Assembly (NCBI RefSeq): GCF_012927165.1 | Contig: NZ_JABBGA010000007.1 | Coordinates: forward strand, 186,001-250,000 | Direction: 5' to 3' | From: Zoogloea dura | GTDB taxonomy: Bacteria; Pseudomonadota; Gammaproteobacteria; Burkholderiales; Rhodocyclaceae | DNA length: 64,000 nt | Shown: in pieces, positions 10,281-24,101 of the stretch | Layout of the letters: the number at the start of each line of letters is the position of its first letter | Position numbering within the stretch: position 1 is the stretch's first letter | Made by a program: the position numbers and the translations under genes | The notes under the pieces: generated by a model | What the model was told of the DNA's origin: nothing | Database searches by the model: none | What the model saw: only the letters and a program-made list of their open reading frames with translations

Positions 10281-10877
10281 ATGGCCATGGACTACGCGAG
10301 TCTGCCGGCCCGTGAGATCGAGCGCCTGTCCCGCAATGTGCCGCCCGGCGCCTGGGCGGTGGAGCGGGAGAGGCCGCTGTCCACGCTGCTGGGTTCCTGC
10401 GTGGCAGTGTGCCTGTTCGATGCCCAGGCGCGTATCGGCGGCCTCAACCATTTCATGCTGCCCAACCTGCAGCGCAGCGCCCACAGCGAGGTGGACTCGC
10501 TGCTGGCCGGCGACTACGCCATGGAGGCCTTGCTCAACGCCCTGCTGGCCCAGGGCGCGCGCAAGCCGAGGATCCAGGCCAAGGCCTTCGGCGGCGGCAC
10601 CATCATCGAGACCTCCGGCCAGTCCCTGGCCATCGGGCAGCGCAACGCGCACTTCGCCCGCGAGTGGCTGAAGCGAGAGGGCATCCCGGTGATCGCCTCG
10701 GATTTCCTGGGGCCGTGGTCGCGCAAGGTGCTGTTCCTGCCCTCCGTCGGCGATGCGTGGTGCAAGCGCATCGTCACCTCCCATGCCACGGCGGAAGTGA
10801 TCGCCCGCGAGGAGCGGGCCTACGCCGCCACGCTGGCGGCGCCCAAGACGCCGGACGACAACGTGGAACTGTTCTGA
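10281..10877 (+). CDS. cheD: Chemoreceptor glutamine deamidase CheD (first copy)
   Basis: This is a 198-residue CheD. The catalytic cysteine C40 lies in TLLGSCVAVCLFD and the catalytic histidine H57 in IGGLNHFMLP. Their 17-residue spacing equals that of characterised CheD enzymes (C27/H44 in Thermotoga). The KAFGGG block is also present. CheD converts receptor glutamines to methylatable glutamates and in some bacteria is regulated by CheC; no cheC is seen here. The C terminus DDNVELF shares its last four residues with the first receptor of this operon. Two in-frame ATGs (10281 and 10287) are possible starts. cheR follows 7 bases downstream. Confidence 0.94.
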   Translation: MAMDYASLPAREIERLSRNVPPGAWAVERERPLSTLLGSCVAVCLFDAQARIGGLNHFMLPNLQRSAHSEVDSLLAGDYAMEALLNALLAQGARKPRIQAKAFGGGTIIETSGQSLAIGQRNAHFAREWLKREGIPVIASDFLGPWSRKVLFLPSVGDAWCKRIVTSHATAEVIAREERAYAATLAAPKTPDDNVELF

Positions 10878-10884
10878 GACTGCC

Positions 10885-11730
10885 ATGCCTGCACCCGCCG
10901 CCGGGCGCCCGACGACGGGTGCTGCCATCACCGATGAGGAGTTCAGCCTCTTCCAGCGCCTGATCTACCGGATCGCCGGCATCAGCCTGTCCGACGCCAA
11001 GAAGGTGCTGCTGGTGGGGCGGCTGTCGAAGCGGCTGCGCCACTACGATCTGGCGAACTTCTCCCAGTATTACCGGATGCTCGCCGGTGGCCAGCACCCG
11101 GAGGAGCTGCAGGTGATGGTGGACCTGCTCACCACCAACGAGACCTATTTCTTCCGGGAGCCCCGCCATTTCGAGTTCCTGCGCGATGAGATCATCCGGC
11201 CCCGGCGCAGCCCGGCCCCCTTCCGGGTGTGGAGCGCCGCCAGCTCCACGGGGGAGGAGGCCTATACCCTGGCGATGCTGCTGGCCGAGACCCTGAATAC
11301 CTCGCCCTGGGAGATCGTCGGTTCGGACATCAGCACCCAGGTGCTGGCCAAGGCCGAGGCGGCCCACTACCCGATGGAGCGCAACGAGGGGATTCCACCG
11401 GATTTCCTGGTCAAGTATTGTCTGAAGGGTGTGCGCGCCCAGAGCGGCACCTTCCTGATCGTGCCCGAGCTGCGGCGCCGGGTGCGCTTCGTGCAGATCA
11501 ACCTGACCCTGCCGGTGGAGGCCGATATCGGCGAATTCGACGTGATCTTCCTGCGCAACGTGATGATCTATTTCGACATGGAGACCAAGCGCAAGGTGGT
11601 GGGCAACCTCCTGCCCCGGCTCAAGCGTGGTGGTCACCTGATCATCGGTCATTCCGAGACCCTCAATGGCATCCAGCAAGGCCTCGAGGCGGTGCGGGCG
11701 ACCATCTATCGCAAGCCGCTGGTTGAATGA
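10885..11730 (+). CDS. cheR: Chemoreceptor glutamate methyltransferase CheR
   Basis: This 281-residue protein matches CheR. The N-terminal helical domain (FQRLIYRIAGISLSDAKKV, then VDLLTTNETYFFREPRHF) is followed by the SAM-binding domain with VWSAASSTGEEAYTLAM, IVGSDISTQVLAKA and FDVIFLRNVMIYFD. It methylates receptor glutamates using S-adenosylmethionine, so its targets should be the two receptors in this operon. The last codon overlaps the second cheD by 4 bases (ATGA at 11727), showing translational coupling. Confidence 0.95.
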   Translation: MPAPAAGRPTTGAAITDEEFSLFQRLIYRIAGISLSDAKKVLLVGRLSKRLRHYDLANFSQYYRMLAGGQHPEELQVMVDLLTTNETYFFREPRHFEFLRDEIIRPRRSPAPFRVWSAASSTGEEAYTLAMLLAETLNTSPWEIVGSDISTQVLAKAEAAHYPMERNEGIPPDFLVKYCLKGVRAQSGTFLIVPELRRRVRFVQINLTLPVEADIGEFDVIFLRNVMIYFDMETKRKVVGNLLPRLKRGGHLIIGHSETLNGIQQGLEAVRATIYRKPLVE

Positions 11731-12227
11731 TCGAAACCGGTGATGACATCCGGGAGGTCTTCCTGCAGCCCGGCGGCTTCCATTTCGGCAGCGGGCGTAC
11801 CCGCATCGCGACCCTGCTCGGCTCCTGCGTATCGATCACCCTGTGGCATCCGCGCCGGCTGATCGGCGGCATGTGCCACTACATGCTGCCGTCACGTGCC
11901 CGCCGCCCGTCCGATCCGCTGGACGGGCGCTATGCCGACGAGGCCCTGGCGCTCTTCGATCGGGAGGTGGCGCGGGTTGGCAGCGCGCCGGGGGATTACC
12001 AGGTGAAGGTCTTCGGGGGCGGCAACATGCTGCAGCGGGGTGATGCCGCGCCGCCGGTGATGGACATCGCCGCCCGCAACGTGGATAGCGCGCATGCCTT
12101 GCTGGCCCGCCATGGCTATCGGCCGACGGTCAGCCACTGCGGCGGGCGGGGCCATCGCAAGCTGTTCTTCGAGCTGTGGACCGGGCATGTCTGGCTGGCC
12201 CACCGACCCCTGGGCGGGGAGGGCTGA
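11727..12227 (+). CDS. cheD: CheD-family deamidase (second copy)
   Basis: This 166-residue protein is a second, divergent CheD. C34 ([14 protein letters not shown]) and H51 ([10 protein letters not shown]) keep the catalytic 17-residue spacing, and KVFGGGNM matches the first copy's KAFGGG. Unlike the first copy it has no VELF tail and a shorter N terminus. It overlaps cheR at its start (ATGA) and cheB at its end (TGATG), so the three are translated as a coupled block. Both catalytic residues are intact, so two active CheDs are possible. They may act on different receptors, or one may have become a regulator. Confidence 0.92.
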   Translation: MIETGDDIREVFLQPGGFHFGSGRTRIATLLGSCVSITLWHPRRLIGGMCHYMLPSRARRPSDPLDGRYADEALALFDREVARVGSAPGDYQVKVFGGGNMLQRGDAAPPVMDIAARNVDSAHALLARHGYRPTVSHCGGRGHRKLFFELWTGHVWLAHRPLGGEG

Positions 12228-13318
12228 TGAGGGGGAAGCCGATCCGGGTGATGATCGTCGATGACTCGGCGATCGTGCGCCAGGTGGCCAGCGAGGCCAT
12301 CGCGGCGCAGCCCGACATGAAGGTGCTGGCCACCGCGGCGGATCCCCTCTTCGCCATCGAGAAGATGCGCCGGGAGTGGCCGGACGTGATCGTGCTCGAC
12401 ATCGAGATGCCGCGCATGGACGGGCTGACCTTCCTGCGCAAGCTGATGGCCGAAAGGCCGACCCCGGTGGTCATCTGCTCGTCCCACGTGGCGCGGGGCG
12501 CCAAGGCCAGCTTCGACGCGCTGGCCGCCGGTGCGGTGAGCCTGGTGACCAAGCCCAAGGTGGGGCTCAAGCAGTTCCTGCAGGATGAAAGCGAGAGCCT
12601 GGCGGCGGCGGTGCGGGCGGCGGCAGCGGCGCGCCTGCGTCCGGGCCTGCAGGCGCCGGTGCCGCGCCCCAAGCTGACCCTTGACGATCTGCCTCGTCCG
12701 CCGCGCCTGAAGGGGAGCAGCGATGGCGCCCAGGTGGTGGCGATAGGCACGTCCACCGGGGGCACCCAGGCGCTCGAGGCGGTGCTGACGGCGCTTCCCG
12801 CCAGCGTGCCGGGCATCGTGGTGGTGCAGCACATGCCGTCCGGTTTCACCGACATGTTTGCCCGTCGTCTGAACGGCCTGTGCCGTCTCCAGGTGAGGGA
12901 GGCCCGCCACGGCGACCGGGTCGAGGAGGGGCTGGTCCTGATCGCCCCGGGAGGGCGTCACCTGCAACTCGCCCGGGATGCCGCCGGCTACCACGTGCGG
13001 GTGGTGGAGGGGCCGTTGATCAACCGTCACAAGCCTTCCGTGGATGTGCTGTTCCGTTCCGTCGCGCGGGCTGCGGGCGGCAACGCGCTGGGCATCATCA
13101 TGACCGGCATGGGGGACGACGGCGCCCTCGGGCTGCGTGAGATGTTCGATGCCGGGGCGGCCACGCTGGCCGAGTCGGAAGAGACCTGCGTGGTCTTCGG
13201 CATGCCGAAGGAGGCCATCCAGCGCGGCGCGGTGCAGAGTGTGCTGCCCCTGCATGAAATCGCTGGCGCCCTGCTCGCCTGGAGCCGTGCTCCCGGAGGG
13301 CGCGGGGGGCAGGGGTGA
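12227..13318 (+). CDS. cheB: Chemotaxis methylesterase/response regulator CheB
   Basis: This 363-residue protein is a receiver plus methylesterase. The receiver has D12-D13 and phospho-acceptor D58 ([11 protein letters not shown]). The esterase triad is S176 ([11 protein letters not shown]), H202 ([10 protein letters not shown]) and D297 ([12 protein letters not shown]). It removes methyl groups from receptors and is activated by CheA. The ATG at 12227 shares a base with the cheD stop; an upstream in-frame start lies inside cheD and is rejected. The hybrid kinase gene follows after 118 bases. Confidence 0.95.
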   Translation: MRGKPIRVMIVDDSAIVRQVASEAIAAQPDMKVLATAADPLFAIEKMRREWPDVIVLDIEMPRMDGLTFLRKLMAERPTPVVICSSHVARGAKASFDALAAGAVSLVTKPKVGLKQFLQDESESLAAAVRAAAAARLRPGLQAPVPRPKLTLDDLPRPPRLKGSSDGAQVVAIGTSTGGTQALEAVLTALPASVPGIVVVQHMPSGFTDMFARRLNGLCRLQVREARHGDRVEEGLVLIAPGGRHLQLARDAAGYHVRVVEGPLINRHKPSVDVLFRSVARAAGGNALGIIMTGMGDDGALGLREMFDAGAATLAESEETCVVFGMPKEAIQRGAVQSVLPLHEIAGALLAWSRAPGGRGGQG

Positions 13319-13436
13319 CTTCCCTCAACCGGCAGCCGATCCTGCCGTTATGATCATGCCCTTGCCGTGCGGCCGCCTTTCCCGACGGGATTGAGGCCCG
13401 AATGCCCTGACGACGTTCACCCCGGAGATTCCCAGC

Positions 13437-17380
<3,944 letters not shown>

Positions 17381-17384
<4 letters not shown>

Positions 17385-18823
17385 GCGTCCGCGCGTCGAT
17401 TGAGCCCTTCTGCTGGGCGAGCTATTTCGAAACCGGCTTTGGCGAGGTGGACGCCCAGCATCGCAAGCTGGTGGACCTGGTCAACGTGCTGGCCCAGCGG
17501 GCCGCCAGCGGCATCGAGATCCAGCCGGCGGAGCTGGCCAAGGTGCTGGATGGCCTGTCCCGCTATGCGCTCCACCATTTCGCAACCGAAGAGGCCTTGA
17601 TGGTGGACGCGGGGATCGATCCGCGCCATATCCAGAGCCACCGCAAGGCCCATGCGGATTTCGTGACCCAGGTCGGTGAAATGCGGGGTGCTTCGGCTAC
17701 GAGCCGGGTAGTGCCTTTGCTTCATCGTTTCGTGACCAGCTGGCTCACCTTCCACATCCTCGATACCGACCAGAGCATGGCGCGCCAGATGCGTGCCGTG
17801 GCCGCCGGGACGAGTCCGGCGGAAGCCTACGAGGCGGAGTCCGGTCACAGCAGCGACCCGGGCAATACGGCGCTGGTGGTGGCGGTGCGCAACCTGCTCG
17901 GCCTGGTGGCCGAACGCAACAACGAGCTGGCGCGCATCAATGCCTGTCTGGAGGAGCGGGTCGGCGAGCGGACGGCGGCGCTGACCGCGGCCAACCAGAC
18001 CCTGCAGCGCACCCTGGATACCCTGCAGGACACCCGCGACCGCCTGCTGGAGGCCGACAAGCTCGCCGCCGTGGGGCAGCTGGCCGCTGGCGTGGCCCAC
18101 GAGATCAACAACCCCCTGGGCTACGTGGCCTCCAACCTGGGGACCTTGCGGGAATATGCCGATCGGCTGCTGGCCCTGGTGGATACCGCCGACCGGCTGG
18201 TGGCGGGCTCGGGGCGGCAGGATGCCTGGGTGGCCGCGCGGGATGGCACCGATCTGGATTTCATCCGCGAGGACCTGCCGAGCCTGGTCTCCGAGTCGGG
18301 CAAGGGGCTCGGCCGGGTGGCCGAGATCATCCATGCCCTGCAGGACTTTGCCAGCCCGGGCCCGACTGAGGTCAGTCCCCACCCGCTCGACGCCCTGCTC
18401 GACGAAGTCTTGCGGACCACTGCCGCGGGCCGCCTGCCGGGTCAGGAGGTGGTGCGCAGTTATGGCGAACTGCCTGCGATACCGGTCAATCCGACCTTGC
18501 TGTGCGAGGGGTTCAAGGCCTTGCTCGACAACGCCTGCCGGGCGCTAGGCGGCGGGCCGGGGAAGATCACCCTGCGGGCCAGGCAGGTGGGCGAGAGTCT
18601 GGTCGTGGACGTGGAGGACACCGGCTGTGGCATGGATGAGGCGACCCGTGCGCGGATCTTCGAGCCTTTCTTCACCACACGCCCGGTGGGGCAGGGGCGC
18701 GGGCTGGGCCTGTCCACCACCTACCGCATCGTGCGCCAGCATGGCGGGCAGATCGAAGTGGCCAGCCGCCCCGGCAAGGGCAGCCGCTTCCGGGTGAGCC
18801 TGCCGCTCCGTCTCCCCTCCTGA
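17381..18823 (+). CDS. Bacteriohemerythrin-histidine kinase fusion
   Basis: This 480-residue protein joins a hemerythrin domain to a kinase. All seven di-iron ligands can be placed: H27, H66 and E70 ([10 protein letters not shown]), H87 and H91 (HRKAHADF), and H125 and D130 (HILDTD). A coiled coil (about 180-230) leads to the H-box with H240 in [13 protein letters not shown], then an ATPase domain with [22 protein letters not shown] and [13 protein letters not shown]. There is no membrane segment or receiver. Hemerythrins bind oxygen reversibly, so it is likely a cytoplasmic oxygen or redox sensor. It may phosphorylate a receiver in this operon, such as the hybrid kinase or the CheY-like protein. 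Confidence 0.93.
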
Positions 18824-18828
18824 AAGTG

Positions 18829-18854
18829 CAGAACCCGGCCGGGGCCGGGTTCTG
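18829..18854. terminator. Hairpin between the convergent chemotaxis operon and htpX
   Basis: CAGAACCCGGCC (18829-18840) and GGCCGGGTTCTG (18843-18854) are perfect complements with a 2-base centre, so about 10 pairs can form with a tetraloop or larger. The T tract is poor on both sides. It lies 6 bases after the hemerythrin-kinase stop and about 20 bases from the htpX stop, a position suited to a bidirectional terminator. Confidence 0.7.
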
Positions 18855-18874
18855 GTTGTGCAGGCAGGAAGGTA

Positions 18875-19723
18875 TCAGCGTCGCGCCATGGCCCGCAGGC
18901 GGGCGACCCGCTCCTCGGTGGCCGGGTGGGTGCTGAACAGCCCGCGCAGGCCGCCACCGGACAGGGGGTTCATGATCATCATCTGGCCGGTTTCGGGGTG
19001 AGCCTCGGCGGTGGCCATGGGAATTCCGCGGGCGTAGGCGTCGATCTTCGTCAGCGCATCAGCCAGGGCATGCGGGTCACCGGAAATCTCGGCGCCGCCC
19101 CGGTCGGCCTCGAACTCGCGGGCACGGGAGATCGCCATCTGGATCACGCTGGCCGCCAGGGGGGCCAGCAGGCTGACCGCGATGGACGCCACGATGTTGG
19201 TCGGGCGCCCCTCGGCGTCGCGTCCGCCGAAGAACATGGCGAAGTTGGCGAGGGCCGAGATGGCACCGGCCATGGTTGCCGAGATGGTCGAGATCAGGAT
19301 GTCGCGGTGCTTCACGTGGGCCAGCTCGTGGGCCATCACGCCGCGCAGCTCACGCTCGCTGAGCATCTGCAGGATGCCCGAGGTGGCCGCCACAGCGGCG
19401 TTTTCCGGGTTACGGCCGGTGGCGAAGGCGTTGGGTTGGTCTTCATGGATGATGTAGACCTTGGGCATCGGCAGCTGGGCGCGGCCGGCCAGCTCGCGGA
19501 CCATGTTGTAGAGGTAGGGCGAGCTGGTCTCGTCCACCGGCTGTGCGTTGTACATGCGCAGCACCATCTTGTCCGAGAACCAGTAGGAGAAGATGTTCAT
19601 CGCCCCGCCGAAGACCAGGGCGAGGAGCATCCCCGACTTGCCACCGATCATGGCGCCGATCGCCCCGAAGAGGGCGATGATCCCTGCCATGAGGATAGAG
19701 GTCTTGAGCCAGTTGCCGAGCAT
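18875..19723 (-). CDS. htpX: Membrane zinc metalloprotease HtpX
   Basis: This 282-residue protein has the normal HtpX length. Two N-terminal membrane helices (about residues 7-25 and 31-50) precede the zinc motif [12 protein letters not shown], two more hydrophobic segments ([38 protein letters not shown]) and the third ligand in [14 protein letters not shown]. HtpX degrades misfolded inner-membrane proteins and works alongside FtsH. It is convergent with the chemotaxis operon. About 90 bases with nothing recognisable separate it from fmt. Confidence 0.96.
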   Translation of the reverse strand: MLGNWLKTSILMAGIIALFGAIGAMIGGKSGMLLALVFGGAMNIFSYWFSDKMVLRMYNAQPVDETSSPYLYNMVRELAGRAQLPMPKVYIIHEDQPNAFATGRNPENAAVAATSGILQMLSERELRGVMAHELAHVKHRDILISTISATMAGAISALANFAMFFGGRDAEGRPTNIVASIAVSLLAPLAASVIQMAISRAREFEADRGGAEISGDPHALADALTKIDAYARGIPMATAEAHPETGQMMIMNPLSGGGLRGLFSTHPATEERVARLRAMARR

Positions 19724-19813
19724 TGGGTTTATCCGTCCTTTCGAAGTTAAGCGGAAAGCGAGGGATTAGATGGGGCGATTCCCAAAAGATTCAATGGACT
19801 GCAAAACCCTGTT

Positions 19814-20734
19814 TCAGTTGAAGCGGCTGCCGGCGGCGATCGGCATGCCGCGCAGGAAGTCGGCCGCCGGCAGCCGCTTGGCGCCAGGCTTCTGCAACTC
19901 GGTGACGCACAGCGAGCCCTCGCCGCAGGCGACGATGACGCCGGCGCCCTCGGCCAGCAGCACCTCGCCCGGCGTGCCGGAGGCGTCGATGGCGCGCGCC
20001 CGCCACAGCTTGACCGGCGTGTCGCCATGGGTGGCCACGACCCCCGGGAAGGGGTTGAAGGCGCGCACCATGCGTTCGATCTCGATGGCCGGACGGGTCC
20101 AGTCCACAGCAGCTTCCGCCTTGCCGATCTTGGCTGCGTAGGTGACACCGCCTTCCGGCTGCGGTGTGGCGTGGAGGCCGTCCGGCAACTGGTGCAGGGC
20201 CTCGACGATCATGTCGGCGCCCAGCCAGGCCAGGCGGTCGTGCAGGCTGCCGGTGGTGTCGTCGGCGGCGATGGCCTCGGCGCGGCGCAGCAGCATCGGG
20301 CCGGTGTCGAGGCCGGCATCCATCTGCATGATGGTGATGCCGGTTTCGGCGTCGCCGGCCTGAATCGCCCGGTGGATGGGCGCAGCCCCGCGCCAGCGCG
20401 GCAGCAGCGAGGCGTGGATGTTGAGGCAGCCGTAGCGGGGCAGGTCAAGCACCGCCTGGGGCAGGATGATGCCGTAGGCCGCCACCACCAGCACGTCTGC
20501 ACCGGCCGCTGCCAATGCCGCCTGCTGTTCGGGGGTGCGCAGCCTTTCCGGCTGATCCACCGGGATGCCGGCGGCCAGCGCCACCTGCTTGAGCGGGCTG
20601 GGCTGCAGCTGCATGCCGCGGCCGGCGGGACGGTCGGGCTGGGTGAGGACCAGGGGCACCTCGAAGCCGGCTGCAATGATGGCTTCAAGGGCGGTGGCGG
20701 CGAACTCGGGGGTTCCGGCGAAGGCAACTTTCAT
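19814..20734 (-). CDS. fmt: Methionyl-tRNA formyltransferase
   Basis: This 306-residue protein formylates initiator Met-tRNA with 10-formyltetrahydrofolate. It shows the N terminus [19 protein letters not shown], the folate-binding catalytic block [21 protein letters not shown] with the conserved N-H-D set (D in [11 protein letters not shown]), and a C-terminal tRNA-binding domain. Its ATG shares a base with the def stop (TGATG), fixing the start and indicating coupling. The def-fmt pair is a standard bacterial unit. Confidence 0.97.
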   Translation of the reverse strand: MKVAFAGTPEFAATALEAIIAAGFEVPLVLTQPDRPAGRGMQLQPSPLKQVALAAGIPVDQPERLRTPEQQAALAAAGADVLVVAAYGIILPQAVLDLPRYGCLNIHASLLPRWRGAAPIHRAIQAGDAETGITIMQMDAGLDTGPMLLRRAEAIAADDTTGSLHDRLAWLGADMIVEALHQLPDGLHATPQPEGGVTYAAKIGKAEAAVDWTRPAIEIERMVRAFNPFPGVVATHGDTPVKLWRARAIDASGTPGEVLLAEGAGVIVACGEGSLCVTELQKPGAKRLPAADFLRGMPIAAGSRFN

Positions 20735-21237
20735 CAGGCGGTGATCCGGGATTTCTTGGCAAGCTTGCCCTTGATGCGGGTCTGCTTGAGCTGGGAGAGG
20801 TATTCCACGAAGACCTTGCCGTCCAGGTGGTCGAGTTCGTGCTGCACGCACACGGCGAGCAGGCCTTCGGCGTCGAGCTCGAAGGATTCGCCCTGGGCAT
20901 TGAGGGCGCGCACCCGAACGGTTTCGGAGCGGGTCACCTTGTCGTAGATGCCGGGCACCGACAGGCAGCCTTCCTCGCAGATCTGTTCGCCGGAGCGGGC
21001 GATGATCTCGGGGTTGATCAGGGCGAGCAGGGCCGATTTGTCCTCGGACACGTCGATGACCACCACCCGCTTGTGGACGTTGACCTGCGTTGCAGCAAGG
21101 CCGATGCCGGGGGCCTCGTACATGGTCTCGGCCATGTCGGCGATCAGCCGGCGGATTTCGTCGTCCACTTTCTGAACCGGCGTGGCGCGGGTGTGCAGGC
21201 GTGGATCGGGGTAGCGGAGAATGGGTAGGAGAGCCAT
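20734..21237 (-). CDS. def: Peptide deformylase
   Basis: This 167-residue enzyme removes the formyl group from nascent proteins. The three deformylase motifs are intact: [18 protein letters not shown] (metal-binding Cys) and QHELDHLDG (two His ligands and catalytic Glu). It is transcribed away from the LysM gene, with 154 bases of shared upstream region, and leads the def-fmt operon. Confidence 0.97.
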   Translation of the reverse strand: MALLPILRYPDPRLHTRATPVQKVDDEIRRLIADMAETMYEAPGIGLAATQVNVHKRVVVIDVSEDKSALLALINPEIIARSGEQICEEGCLSVPGIYDKVTRSETVRVRALNAQGESFELDAEGLLAVCVQHELDHLDGKVFVEYLSQLKQTRIKGKLAKKSRITA

Positions 21238-21391
21238 AAAGATTGCCGGATGAAGACTTTACGTGCAGAATTTTGAGCAAAATCTGCGATGCCCGCGTCT
21301 TGAACTAAGGGCATCGACTTCGCAACGCGCACGGCCCCGGGGGCCATGCTGCCAAGCGCCATTTGGACCGCCGAAAGCGAGCGCAATTCCA

Positions 21392-22489
21392 ATGATCCGC
21401 ATTATATCCGCCCTCTTCATCGGCGTCGCCGCCCTGCTTCCCGCGGGCGCGGGGGCGGCCGGCCCGATCCGCCTTGCCGACGATGCGCCCGACAGCCACG
21501 TCGTGGTCCCCGGGGACACCCTGTGGGGAATCTCCGGCAAGTTCCTGCGCGAGCCCTGGCGCTGGCCGGAAGTGTGGCGGCTGAACCGCGAGCAGATCCG
21601 CAATCCCCACCTGATCTATCCGGGCCAGATCGTCGTGCTGGACCGCAACGGGCCGTCCCTCAAGCTCGGCCGGCCGCTCGGCGGGAGCAAGCCGCTGTAC
21701 GAGAAGCGCTTCCCGCAGGTCCATTCCGAGACCGCACAGACGGCTATCCAGAGCATTCCGCTGCGGGCCATCGCTCCCTTCCTGGTGCAACCGCTGGTCG
21801 TCGCCGATGCGGATGACGCATCCGCCGGGATTGTCGTGGCCACCCAGGAGGGGCGCGTGTTCACCGGGCCCGGAGACATCATCTTCGCGACCCGCATCAC
21901 CCCGGGCGTCAGCCAGTGGAGCGTTTATCGCAAGTCCAAGCCGCTGAAGGATCCCGTCACCGGCGAGATCCTCGGCTATGAGGCAGCCTACCTGGGGCAG
22001 GCCCGGGTGGCTTCCGAAGCGGGCGTCGTATCGGCCGAGGCGAGCCTGCCGTCCATCCCACCCGGTTCGCCGGTGCCGGCCAGCCTGGTGGTCACCTCCT
22101 TCAAACAGGAGATCGGCAAGGGTGACCGCCTGCTGCCGGCGGGGCGTCCCGAGCTGCCCAGCTACGTGCCCCACGCCCCGGATACCGAGGTTTCCGGCCG
22201 CGTGGTGTCCATCTATAACGGTGTCGAAGGCGCTGGCCGCTACAACGTGCTGGCCCTCAGCGTCGGCAAGCGCGACGACATCGAGGTCGGCCACGTGCTG
22301 GCCCTGCACCGCAACCGTGGTCAGTCCGAGTACCGGGAAGACAACGTCGGCCCGGCCCAGCGCTATGTGCTGCCCGAGCAGCGCTACGGACTGGTGTTCG
22401 TGTTCCGGGTCTTCGAGCGGGTGGCCTACGCCCTCGTGATGGAGAGCAACGGGCCCGCCGCGGTGGCGGACAGCGTCCGCCGGCCCTGA
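21392..22489 (+). CDS. Secreted LysM-domain protein
   Basis: This 365-residue protein starts MIRIISALFIGVAALLPAGA, a signal peptide with likely cleavage near residues 21-25. A LysM domain follows: VVVPGDTLWGISGKFL and WPEVWRLNREQIRNPHLIYP with GQIVVLD. The remainder (about 100-365) is a conserved region found in betaproteobacterial LysM proteins encoded next to dprA. It probably binds peptidoglycan in the periplasm. I placed the start at 21392, in frame, because the upstream extension lacks a signal peptide and runs through the promoter region divergent from def. dprA starts 16 bases downstream. Confidence 0.88.
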   Translation: MIRIISALFIGVAALLPAGAGAAGPIRLADDAPDSHVVVPGDTLWGISGKFLREPWRWPEVWRLNREQIRNPHLIYPGQIVVLDRNGPSLKLGRPLGGSKPLYEKRFPQVHSETAQTAIQSIPLRAIAPFLVQPLVVADADDASAGIVVATQEGRVFTGPGDIIFATRITPGVSQWSVYRKSKPLKDPVTGEILGYEAAYLGQARVASEAGVVSAEASLPSIPPGSPVPASLVVTSFKQEIGKGDRLLPAGRPELPSYVPHAPDTEVSGRVVSIYNGVEGAGRYNVLALSVGKRDDIEVGHVLALHRNRGQSEYREDNVGPAQRYVLPEQRYGLVFVFRVFERVAYALVMESNGPAAVADSVRRP

Positions 22490-22505
22490 TCGGCGGCACA
22501 GGCCC

Positions 22506-23594
22506 TTGCCGGGGTTGCATCCCTCCGCGGCCTGGTTGCGCCTGACGCTCACGCCGGGCCTCGGCCCGACGGCGCAGCGCCAGTTGCTGGCCGCCTTCGG
22601 GCCGCCGGATGCGCTGTACACGGCTTCTCACAGTTCCCTGGCCGGCGTGGTCGGGGGGCCGGCGGCAAGGCTGCTGCTGGAGCATGATGCTTCCGCGGCA
22701 GTGGCCCAGGCCCTGGCGTGGCTCGACGAGCCCGGCAACGCCCTGGTGACCCTGGGCGATGCGGCTTATCCGGCCGGCTTGCTCGAGATTCCTGATCCTC
22801 CTGTCTGCCTCTATGTAAAAGGTGATGTGTCGCTGCTGCAGCGGCCGGGTCTTGCCGTGGTGGGCGCGCGCAGCGCCACGCCTCAGGGGGAAGCCAATGC
22901 GGAGGCCTTTGCGTCCGTGCTGTCCCGCGCCGGCCTGGTGGTCGTCAGCGGGCTGGCCCTCGGGATCGATGCCGCGGCCCACCGCGGTGGCCTTGCGGGG
23001 GCGGGGCGGACGGTGGCCGTGATCGGCACCGGCGCCGACCGGATCTACCCGGCCCGCAATGGCGAGCTGGCCCGGCGGATTGCCGCGGAGGGTGCCATCG
23101 TCAGCGAGTTTCCCCTGGGTACCGGGCCCCTGACCCACAACTTCCCCCGCCGCAACCGCCTCATCGCCGGCCTGGCGCGGGGGGTGCTGGTGGTCGAAGC
23201 GGCGGTGAAGAGCGGATCCCTGATCACCGCCCGGTTGGCCGCCGAGTGCGGGCGGGAGGTTTTTGCCATCCCTGGTTCCATCCACTCGCCCTTGGCGAGG
23301 GGCTGCCATCGCCTGATCCGTGATGGCGCCAAGCTCGTCGAGTGTGCCGACGACATCCTTGAGGAGCTGTCCCTGGCCGTGCCGGAAGCCGCGCCAGCCC
23401 TTGATCCCCTTGTCGCCGAGGCGGTGGGGGAGGAAGCCCTGGTGCTGCAGGCGGCGGGGCATGATCCGGTGGATATCGATCTGCTTGTGCACCGCACCAG
23501 CTTGACGCCGGAAGCGCTCTACGCCATTCTGCTTACGCTGGAGCTCGAAGGACGGGTTGCCCGCCTGCCCGGAGGGCGCTTCCAGCGTCTCTGA
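22506..23594 (+). CDS. dprA: DNA-processing protein DprA (Smf)
   Basis: This protein of about 362 residues has the Rossmann-like DprA core with VVGARSATPQGEANAEAFA, VVSGLALGIDAAAHRGGL, VIGTGADRIYPARN and GSLITARLAAECGREVFAIPG motifs, plus an N-terminal SAM-like region and a C-terminal winged helix. DprA protects incoming single-stranded DNA and loads RecA in natural transformation. The start is uncertain: no ATG fits, and TTG at 22506 or 22515 are the best candidates. smg follows 27 bases downstream. Confidence 0.94.
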   Translation: MPGLHPSAAWLRLTLTPGLGPTAQRQLLAAFGPPDALYTASHSSLAGVVGGPAARLLLEHDASAAVAQALAWLDEPGNALVTLGDAAYPAGLLEIPDPPVCLYVKGDVSLLQRPGLAVVGARSATPQGEANAEAFASVLSRAGLVVVSGLALGIDAAAHRGGLAGAGRTVAVIGTGADRIYPARNGELARRIAAEGAIVSEFPLGTGPLTHNFPRRNRLIAGLARGVLVVEAAVKSGSLITARLAAECGREVFAIPGSIHSPLARGCHRLIRDGAKLVECADDILEELSLAVPEAAPALDPLVAEAVGEEALVLQAAGHDPVDIDLLVHRTSLTPEALYAILLTLELEGRVARLPGGRFQRL

Positions 23595-23621
23595 AAATGA
23601 CCGGCCTCAGGCCCATGCGCC

Positions 23622-24101
23622 ATGTTCGATATCCTCGTGTACCTGTTCGAGAATTATGTCCACGCCGACGCGTGCCCTGAACCCGCGCAACTGGCCCGCA
23701 AGCTGACGGCCGCTGGCTTCGAGGAAGAAGAGATCACCGAAGCCCTCGAGTGGCTCTCCGGCCTGCGCCAGCTTTCCGACGGCGAGCGGCCGGCCCAGTT
23801 CTCCCGTGCCGGTTCCCTGCGTATCTATGCCGATGACGAACAGGTCCGCCTGGGTGTCGAGTGCCGTGGCTTCCTGCTGTTCCTCGAGAACAGCGGCATC
23901 CTTGATTCCGAGTGTCGCGAAATGATCGTCGAGCGGGCCCTGGCCCTCGGCGAGACCGAGATTGAGCTGGAGAACCTCAAGGTCATCGTGTTGATGGTGC
24001 TGTGGCAGCAGGACCGGCCCATCAACGGCCTGATCCTCGACGAACTGCTCAATGAATCCGCTGAGGAGGAAGAGGGGCAGGAGTCATACCCGGTGCATTG
24101 A
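23622..24101 (+). CDS. smg: Smg family protein (DUF494)
   Basis: This 159-residue acidic protein matches the Smg/DUF494 family (MFDILVYLFENYVHADACP, then ENLKVIVLMVLWQQD). Its place between dprA and topB is the usual one in beta- and gammaproteobacteria. The molecular function of the family is not established. It is predicted cytoplasmic with no signal or membrane segment. The C terminus is Glu-rich. The next 160 bases to topB contain a small GC hairpin (CGCCCC/GGGGCG) without a T tract. Confidence 0.92.
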   Translation: MFDILVYLFENYVHADACPEPAQLARKLTAAGFEEEEITEALEWLSGLRQLSDGERPAQFSRAGSLRIYADDEQVRLGVECRGFLLFLENSGILDSECREMIVERALALGETEIELENLKVIVLMVLWQQDRPINGLILDELLNESAEEEEGQESYPVH

